DNA of 64,000 nucleotides from CBDEGU01 sp965238045 (GTDB taxonomy: Bacteria > Acidobacteriota > Terriglobia > Bryobacterales > UBA6623), in the NCBI GenBank assembly GCA_965238045.1, contig CBDEGU010000012.1, positions 1,550,001-1,614,000 on the forward strand. Reading direction: 5' to 3'. Under the pieces are notes generated by a model. It was not told the origin of the DNA, did no database searches, and worked only from the letters and a program-made list of their open reading frames with translations. The translations under genes were made by a program, and so were the position numbers. Of the stretch, positions 59,269 to 64,000 are shown one piece after another. Every line of letters starts with the position of its first letter. The stretch's first letter is position 1.

Positions 59269-61668
59269 ATGAGGATGAACAGGCATTCATTCTATAGGTC
59301 GCTGTTGTGGGTTCTTCTGGTATGGGCGCCTGGAGGTGTATCAGCGCAGTCGATCCGGGGTACGGTCACCGACCCCGATGGCATTCCGATGGCCGGGGTG
59401 AAAGTGGAACTGGCCGGCGCCAGCTTCCAGGGATGGACGAACCGGGTGGGAAAATACGAAATTCGAGACGTGCCTGTGGGGACGCAGACCGTTCGAGCGC
59501 TTTCGGATGATTTTGAGACGATTGCGGCGCTGGCGCAAGTGACCGGCGCGGGTTCGGTGCAACTCGACCTGCAGTTTCTGGAGGTTCGGAAGAGTGTAAC
59601 GTCGATCGAGGTGATCGGGGAATCGGCCGAGACGCTGCACGAGATTCCCGGCTCGGTCTTCATGATCTCGACCGATGAGTTGCGCGACTCGCGGCCGATC
59701 GATGCCAACGAGGTGTTGCGCCGGGTGCCGGGCGTCAACCTGCGTGAGGACTCCGGCCCGATGGCGATGCGTCTCAATGTGGGCATCCGGGGGCTGAACC
59801 CGGACCGCAGCCGCAAGGTACTGATGCTGGAAGACGGCATTCCGATCGCGCTGGCTCCCTACGGTGAGCCGGAGATGTACTATTCCCCGCCGATCGATCG
59901 TATGCGGCGTGTCGAGGTTCTCAAAGGCAGCGGTCAGATCCTGTATGGCCCGCAAACCATCGGCGGCGTCGTGAACTTTGTGACGCCCGATCCTCCTCCG
60001 AGAACGCGCTGGCAGTTCGACATCGAAAGGGGCCAGCGAGGTTTCTTCTCTGGACAAGGCTCAGCCGGCGGCAGCAATCAGGACCAGTCCGCTGGCTGGC
60101 TGCTCAACTTTCTGCACAAACAGGGGGATGGTTTCCGGGACTTCTATTTTGATATCGACGATGTGCAAGCGAAGCTGACGCTCAAACCGAACCTGACCCA
60201 CACCTTTGGGGTCAAGTTGGGGATCTACGATGAGGGGTCAAATTCAACGTACCTGGGGCTTACACTGCCGCAGTTCATAGCCGGCCCTAACCAGAACGCG
60301 GTTCCGCACGACCTGTTGAAGGTCCGCAGATTCTCCGGTTCCCTCTCCCACACGGCCGTCTTGAACCCAAACGCGGTGTGGAATACCACGTTCTTCGCCT
60401 ACAACACGGTTCGCAACTGGCGGCGGCAGGATTGGGATCGGAGCGATGGCGGAACGGAGTATCTCGGGATCGAAGGGGACCCTTCGATCCCCGGAGGAGC
60501 TATTTTCTTGCGCGACTCGACGGGGAATCGGAACCGTGCATTCAATGTGGCGGGCCTGCAAAGTGGAGTTGCCGTGGAACATCAATTGGGTAACATCCGC
60601 AACAAACTGGACGCCGGTATTCGCTACGTCTACGAAGAAGCCGGCGATCAACGCATTAACGGCGACCGCTTTGATTCGCTGAGTGGCATCCTTCGCGACG
60701 ACGAAGACCGGTTTGGAAAAGCCTTCTCGGCGTATGTTCAGAACCGGTTTTTCCTTAGCGATCGCGTCATCTTTACCCCCGGCATTCGGATGGAACATTA
60801 CCGCTACCAGCGCCACATCCTGCGGCAACGGGTCAGGACGCCAGAGGGCAGAATCCCGATGAACGTTGACATTCGCAACGACGATGTCATTACCAAGGCG
60901 ATACCCGGTCTGGGGCTCTCGCTGAAGGCGAGTGACGCAGTTACGTTTTTTACAGGCGTGCATCGGGGTTTTGCTCCGCCCCGAACCAAGGACGCCATCA
61001 CGAGCAGCGGGGAGTCGCTGGACTTGGACGCTGAACTCAGTTGGAACTACGAAGCCGGAGTACGTTTCGCGGCGGCACGGCTGGTCAAAGGAGAATTCAC
61101 GTTCTTTGGTTTGGACTTCGAAAACCAGATCATTCCAGCGGCGGAGTCTGGCGGGGCGACCACGACTTTGATCAATGGCGGTGAGACCTTGCATCGGGGA
61201 TTTGAAAGCACCTTTCGAGTGAATTGGAATGAGCTGTTCGACAGTCCGTTCGCGATCTACACCGATGTTCGCCACATGTATTTGGCCACGGCGAAGTTCA
61301 CGAGGAACACCCTTTATCAGGGCAACAGGCTCCCTTACGCCCCGGAGAACACGTTCTCCTTGCTGTTCGGGGTCCGGCGGAGACAGGGCTTCGGCTTCCA
61401 GATGGACGCCAGCTATATTGGCGACCAGTTTGGGGACAACAATGAGACCGTCACGCCATCAGCCGACGGGACCATCGGTTTGCTTCCGAGCTACACCATC
61501 TGGAATCTGAGCTTCGACTACAAGGTGCAGCGGGAGCGGTACCAGTTCACGCCCTACATCGTGGTCAAGAACCTCACCGATCAGGTCTACATCTCGTCCC
61601 GTGCGCCCCAGGGGATCCAGCCGGGTATGTTTCGGCAGGTGAACATGGGGATCAGCTTCACGTTCTAA
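59269..61668 (+). CDS. FecA-like TonB-dependent siderophore/metal receptor
   Basis: 799 aa. Signal peptide 1-26 (G-V-S-A-Q). Carboxypeptidase-regulatory-like domain at 28-110 (R-G-T-V-T-D-P-D-G-I-P-M-A-G-V). Plug domain 125-240 with V-L-R-R-V-P-G-V-N, I-R-G-L-N-P-D-R-S and V-E-V-L-K-G-S-G-Q-I-L-Y-G, typical of Fe(III)-dicitrate-type receptors. Barrel ends N-M-G-I-S-F-T-F with terminal phenylalanine. No TonB/ExbB or ABC genes nearby. Regulated probably from 59076 and the palindrome at 59122. Confidence 0.92.
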   Translation: MRMNRHSFYRSLLWVLLVWAPGGVSAQSIRGTVTDPDGIPMAGVKVELAGASFQGWTNRVGKYEIRDVPVGTQTVRALSDDFETIAALAQVTGAGSVQLDLQFLEVRKSVTSIEVIGESAETLHEIPGSVFMISTDELRDSRPIDANEVLRRVPGVNLREDSGPMAMRLNVGIRGLNPDRSRKVLMLEDGIPIALAPYGEPEMYYSPPIDRMRRVEVLKGSGQILYGPQTIGGVVNFVTPDPPPRTRWQFDIERGQRGFFSGQGSAGGSNQDQSAGWLLNFLHKQGDGFRDFYFDIDDVQAKLTLKPNLTHTFGVKLGIYDEGSNSTYLGLTLPQFIAGPNQNAVPHDLLKVRRFSGSLSHTAVLNPNAVWNTTFFAYNTVRNWRRQDWDRSDGGTEYLGIEGDPSIPGGAIFLRDSTGNRNRAFNVAGLQSGVAVEHQLGNIRNKLDAGIRYVYEEAGDQRINGDRFDSLSGILRDDEDRFGKAFSAYVQNRFFLSDRVIFTPGIRMEHYRYQRHILRQRVRTPEGRIPMNVDIRNDDVITKAIPGLGLSLKASDAVTFFTGVHRGFAPPRTKDAITSSGESLDLDAELSWNYEAGVRFAAARLVKGEFTFFGLDFENQIIPAAESGGATTTLINGGETLHRGFESTFRVNWNELFDSPFAIYTDVRHMYLATAKFTRNTLYQGNRLPYAPENTFSLLFGVRRRQGFGFQMDASYIGDQFGDNNETVTPSADGTIGLLPSYTIWNLSFDYKVQRERYQFTPYIVVKNLTDQVYISSRAPQGIQPGMFRQVNMGISFTF

Positions 61669-62194
61669 GGTTGGGCTTCTTGACTTCCAGCTCGAAGACG
61701 ATGGCTTTGCCGCGGATCACATAGCAGAGGTAATGCTCCCAGAATTTGCGGAATGCGCGCGAGCGGTTGACGGCGAATTCGAATCCCAGCAGCCTCCAGA
61801 GCCGCAGCAGCTTGACGCGGACCTTGCGTTCGCGGAATCGGCACCGGCTGTAGTAACTGAACGATCCCTGCTCGGTGAAATAGCGGAACGAGAAGGAGTT
61901 CAGATGCCAGCGATGCGTCGGATCGCAGAACGAGCTGAAGTCGGTATAGTGCGGCGTCTCGATGCGCACCAGGGCGCCGGATCGCGAGACGCGATGCACC
62001 TCTTCGATGGCGGCGATGACGCCGGCGACATGCTCGATGACGTGAATCAGCCGCACGTGGCTGAACGCTCCGTCGCGAAACGGCAGGCGGGCCTGGTCGA
62101 TATCGGCGATCACATCCGCGGCGGTATCGCGATTGCGATCGACGCCGATCGCGGCGGGGTACTTGTTCTGTCCGCAACCGATATCGAGAATCAT
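61658..62194 (-). CDS. Methyltransferase type 11
   Basis: 178 aa. SAM motif I D-I-G-C-G-Q-N-K directly at the N-terminus, so a few residues may be missing or the start lies further out. H-V-R-L-I-H-V-I-E-H and the C-terminal half (F-R-Y-F-T, R-V-K-L-L-R-L-W-R) fit small glycan- or lipid-modifying methyltransferases. The end overlaps the convergent TonB-receptor gene by 11 bases. Confidence 0.8.
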   Translation of the reverse strand: MILDIGCGQNKYPAAIGVDRNRDTAADVIADIDQARLPFRDGAFSHVRLIHVIEHVAGVIAAIEEVHRVSRSGALVRIETPHYTDFSSFCDPTHRWHLNSFSFRYFTEQGSFSYYSRCRFRERKVRVKLLRLWRLLGFEFAVNRSRAFRKFWEHYLCYVIRGKAIVFELEVKKPNLRT

Positions 62195-62645
62195 GGAGAG
62201 GGGCCGGCAGGCCGAGGGCCGATTCCGGATGGTACGGGCTTAGGCTAGCATGGGTGGTTCCGCGCACGGGCTGTGCGCGGGTGGCCGGTAGGCGTAAGGG
62301 GGTCGAGACGGCGGGATTGGGGGGTGACGTTTTGTCCGGTAATGCCCGGTTTTTGGGGATTTTGTTTGGTTTTTTTTGTGAGGGAAGCGGCTGAGGACGG
62401 GTCGGGGAAGGGTTCTTGGGCGTCGTTTTGTCCGGATTTGCCCGGATTTTCGGTTTTTTGGGTCTTTGGATGGCCGCGGGCGGGTTGACGGGCTCGACGG
62501 TGTCTCGCCTCTGGCTCCGCTGCATGGTCTGGCGGATGGGTTGCCGGCTGGCTGGGATTGCTGGCCGCGGTTGCCGACTGGCTGGGGTTGCTGGCTTGGT
62601 TCTTCGCGGTGCTTCTTTTTTGAATTCAAAAAATTCTAAAAAAGT

Positions 62646-62967
62646 GAGAGGCGCCTCTCGTTCCGACTATGTGATCCCGGCGAGCCGCCCCAGCCGGAAG
62701 TTGCAGGCGGTTCCGGGCGAAGGGTTCTCTGGCGCGGTCACGTCGCGCAATTATCGCGCGCGGCGATGGTACTCGACTACGCTCGTAGGCCTTCGCGGTG
62801 GATGTCCACTTTCGAGAGCCGTCCGAAGACCCGCCTTTGTGGTCACTGTCTCCTCTGTGATTCGAGGAGATGATGAACCGCTGGGCGAGCTTTCTGTCCT
62901 GGCCAGGAAACGGTCGGGGGATCGCGGTGATCTATCCTTTCCGGTCGTTACGGGTATAGGCTAGCAC
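62646..62967 (+). ncRNA. Candidate structured RNA, copy B
   Basis: 322 nt, about 93% identical to 18698-19020 on the opposite strand. Helix 62718-62723 with 62790-62795 (CGAAGG/CCTTCG) holds A62721-T62792, which is G-C in copy A. CTACG-CT-CGTAG (about 62777-62788) is fully paired here and has one G-U in copy A. The hairpin 62741-62748/62758-62765 keeps pairing through one U-G. TTGACA on the minus strand (62977-62972) and a T6 run beyond the other end mirror copy A. Strand is uncertain, as explained for copy A; no known family recognised. Confidence 0.5.
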
Positions 62968-63069
62968 GGGGTGTCAAGTGTTTTGGGGTGTTTTTGGCGT
63001 ATGTTGTTGATTTGGCGGGAGTGGAATCTCGTGACAGGGGGGTCGGGGGTTTTGGGGTTTCGGTACCGG

Positions 63070-63108
63070 GGATTCCAGCGGTGGATTCCAGCGGTGGATT
63101 CCGCGGCC
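63070..63108. repeat. 13-bp tandem repeat, about three copies
   Basis: GGATTCCAGCGGT at 63070-63082 and 63083-63095, then a partial copy GGATTCCGCGG from 63096. It is not present in copy A, so it is an insertion or local expansion in copy B. Confidence 0.75.
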
Positions 63109-63179
63109 CCATGAGCGGTATTTGTGGTGAAGGGGGGTGTGCCGCCCCTGCCGGGGCTGACTGTTTTCGGCTTGTGGTC

Positions 63180-63197
63180 CTGGGGCTCACGCCCCAG
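63180..63197. repeat. Perfect 7-bp hairpin in repeat copy B
   Basis: CTGGGGC (63180-63186), loop TCAC, GCCCCAG (63191-63197). Located in the copy-B-specific part of the repeat. No T tract follows. Confidence 0.5.
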
Positions 63198-63793
63198 CCT
63201 GTTCGATGTGTCGCTCCTACGGAGCTTGGCGGGCGCGGGGGGATTGGGGGATTAATAGCTCGGCAGGCCAGGAAAAGCCGCAGGTCTCTTCGAGCTCCGC
63301 GCCGCGGTTGCTTTTCGATTGCCGCAGTCCTGGGGAGATCCGCGATGCGGTCCGGGGTAGGTGTCCGTAAGATGTTGATTTAGATTGGTTTTTTGGAATT
63401 GGGTCTGTTTGGTATTTTGATTTTCGGGGATTTGGGCTGGGTTGGGGTTTTTGGGTGAGAGGTGGTGGCGGGGGCGATTGCGTTGTCGCTGGGTGCGGGA
63501 ATTGGGTTCGTTTGGTACACCGGCTTGGCGGATTTGGCTGAGTGGGGTTTCCTGGGGGAGAGGCGGTGGCGGGGGCAGGATGCTGGGCACGATGCTGATG
63601 CAGGAAGGGTGCGGCGAGATTGGGTTGGTTTGGTATTTTTTGTTTTGCCGGCCGCGCTGGGTTGGTTGCTTGCTGGCCGGGCGCCGGGGGCGGCGATCGA
63701 CGGCTGGCTGGCGCGGTGTATTCTAGCATGGTGTATTCTGGCGCTGGGTATTCGTATCCAGCTTACCGCAGGTAGGTGGGGTTGGCAGAGTTG

Positions 63794-63852
63794 TCCAATA
63801 CAAGATGATCCTGAAAGGGGGGAGTATTTCCAACACAAGATGATCCTGAAAG
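63794..63852. repeat. Direct repeat ahead of the right-edge transposase
   Basis: TCCAATACAAGATGATCCTGAAAG-type sequence occurs twice (63794-63817 and 63829-63852), with one base different (T/C at the 6th position) and a 35-bp period. It precedes the transposase start by about 45 bases and probably belongs to the left end of that insertion sequence. Confidence 0.65.
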
Positions 63853-63897
63853 CGACCAAGGAGGGAGGAGGGACACTGCGGGTGAATGCACATCATC

Positions 63898-64000
63898 ATG
63901 CAGAAAGTCGAATGTCTCACGCTAGAGCAGATGCGGGAGTTCCTAGCGGCCAGCGAAGAGCTGGTTTTCACTCTGTCGGGCCGCGGCGAGATCTACAATC
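63898..64000 (+). CDS. Transposase (integrase core type), N-terminus only
   Basis: Starts at ATG 63898 and runs off the window after about 34 codons (M-Q-K-V-E-C-L-T-L-E-Q-M-R-E-F-L, then R-G-E-I-Y). The pattern V-E-x-L-x-L-E-Q-x-x-x-F-L-x-A-S is the usual start of integrase-catalytic-domain transposases often labelled ISNCY/ISLin-like. The DDE residues lie beyond the edge. An open frame on the other strand is a shadow. Confidence 0.65.
   Translation, partial: MQKVECLTLEQMREFLAASEELVFTLSGRGEIYN

Larger units (their letters stand above)
62325..63645. repeat. Long dispersed repeat, copy B (inverted relative to 18275-19335)
   Basis: Corresponds to the reverse complement of copy A: a 62325-62640 T/G-rich arm (GGTTGC-TGGC direct repeats), the structured core 62646-62967, then a diverged arm with three units of the CCAAAC-N2-ACCCAAT motif (minus strand; about 63398-63420, 63500-63520 and 63618-63640) in place of two in copy A. 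Copy B is longer, with local tandem repeats and an extra hairpin (63180-63197). No gene is convincing here. Confidence 0.8.

Noticed and set aside
59087..59269. 60-codon frame just before the FecA-like receptor
   Set aside because: It starts at TTG inside the promoter spacer and lacks a ribosome binding site, although its stop overlaps the receptor start.
62416..62964. 182-codon frame through repeat copy B
   Set aside because: Its first half is repetitive G-W-x-A-G-type translation of direct repeats and it has no counterpart start in copy A.

Overview
The window looks like a chromosomal segment of a GC-rich acidobacterium, most likely of the Bryobacter/Solibacter type. The pointers are a secreted protein with the Solibacter-type TIGR03437 repeat domain, an Oar-like TonB receptor, a CRTAC1 (FG-GAP/ASPIC) protein, a PSCyt1/PSCyt2-PSD1 plus DUF1501 pair, M81 and M19 peptidases, and many Tat-type signals. 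This is inference from gene families; there is no rRNA or single-copy marker in the window.

Layout. 1-3580: end of a glycine cleavage operon (gcvT-gcvH-gcvPA-gcvPB), closed by a shared hairpin with a convergent SGNH-hydrolase gene. 5038-11031: a FecR-type surface protein with a Ser/Arg-rich tail, a GT-C-like membrane protein and an exported enolase-superfamily enzyme. 11246-18172: a decayed mobile island. It starts at a 3' half of tRNA-Thr(CGT), followed by a tyrosine recombinase and IS91-type transposase cut by an IS5-family element, then a TIGR03437/LamG protein, a multicopper oxidase stub and a DUF5678/aspartic-protease-like pair. 18275-19335 and 62325-63645 are two divergent copies, in opposite orientation, of a long repeat whose ~322-nt core behaves like a structured RNA. 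19412-36038: housekeeping and envelope genes (GDPD, epimerase, M19 dipeptidase, two glycosyltransferases and prepilin peptidase in one operon, PLP enzyme, CreD, M81 peptidase, folP-folB-folK, degenerate GGDEF protein, GT-C protein). 36185-40787: a double alpha/beta hydrolase, an IS4-family element sitting in a CTAG-bounded MITE-like repeat, and a VTT-domain protein. 40815-50070: catabolic surface cluster (CRTAC1, PSCyt/PSD1 split by an amber codon, DUF1501, TonB receptor). 50119-62194: ferredoxin-type reductase next to a truncated-haemoglobin remnant, second PLP enzyme, methyltransferases, cupin, TPR protein, M20 dipeptidase, sulfatase and a FecA-like TonB receptor behind an AT-rich regulatory region. 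The right edge is the start of another transposase.

The most interesting unexplained object is the two-copy structured element at 18698-19020 and 62646-62967. Its copies differ at roughly two dozen positions, and these include one two-sided compensatory change (G-C to A-U) in a long-range helix and several wobble-compatible changes in local hairpins. This is what an unannotated non-coding RNA would show. Other points of note are a CTAG-bounded MITE-like repeat that supplies a gene's stop codon, the truncated-haemoglobin fragment beside its probable reductase, and the strong preference for TAG stop codons.
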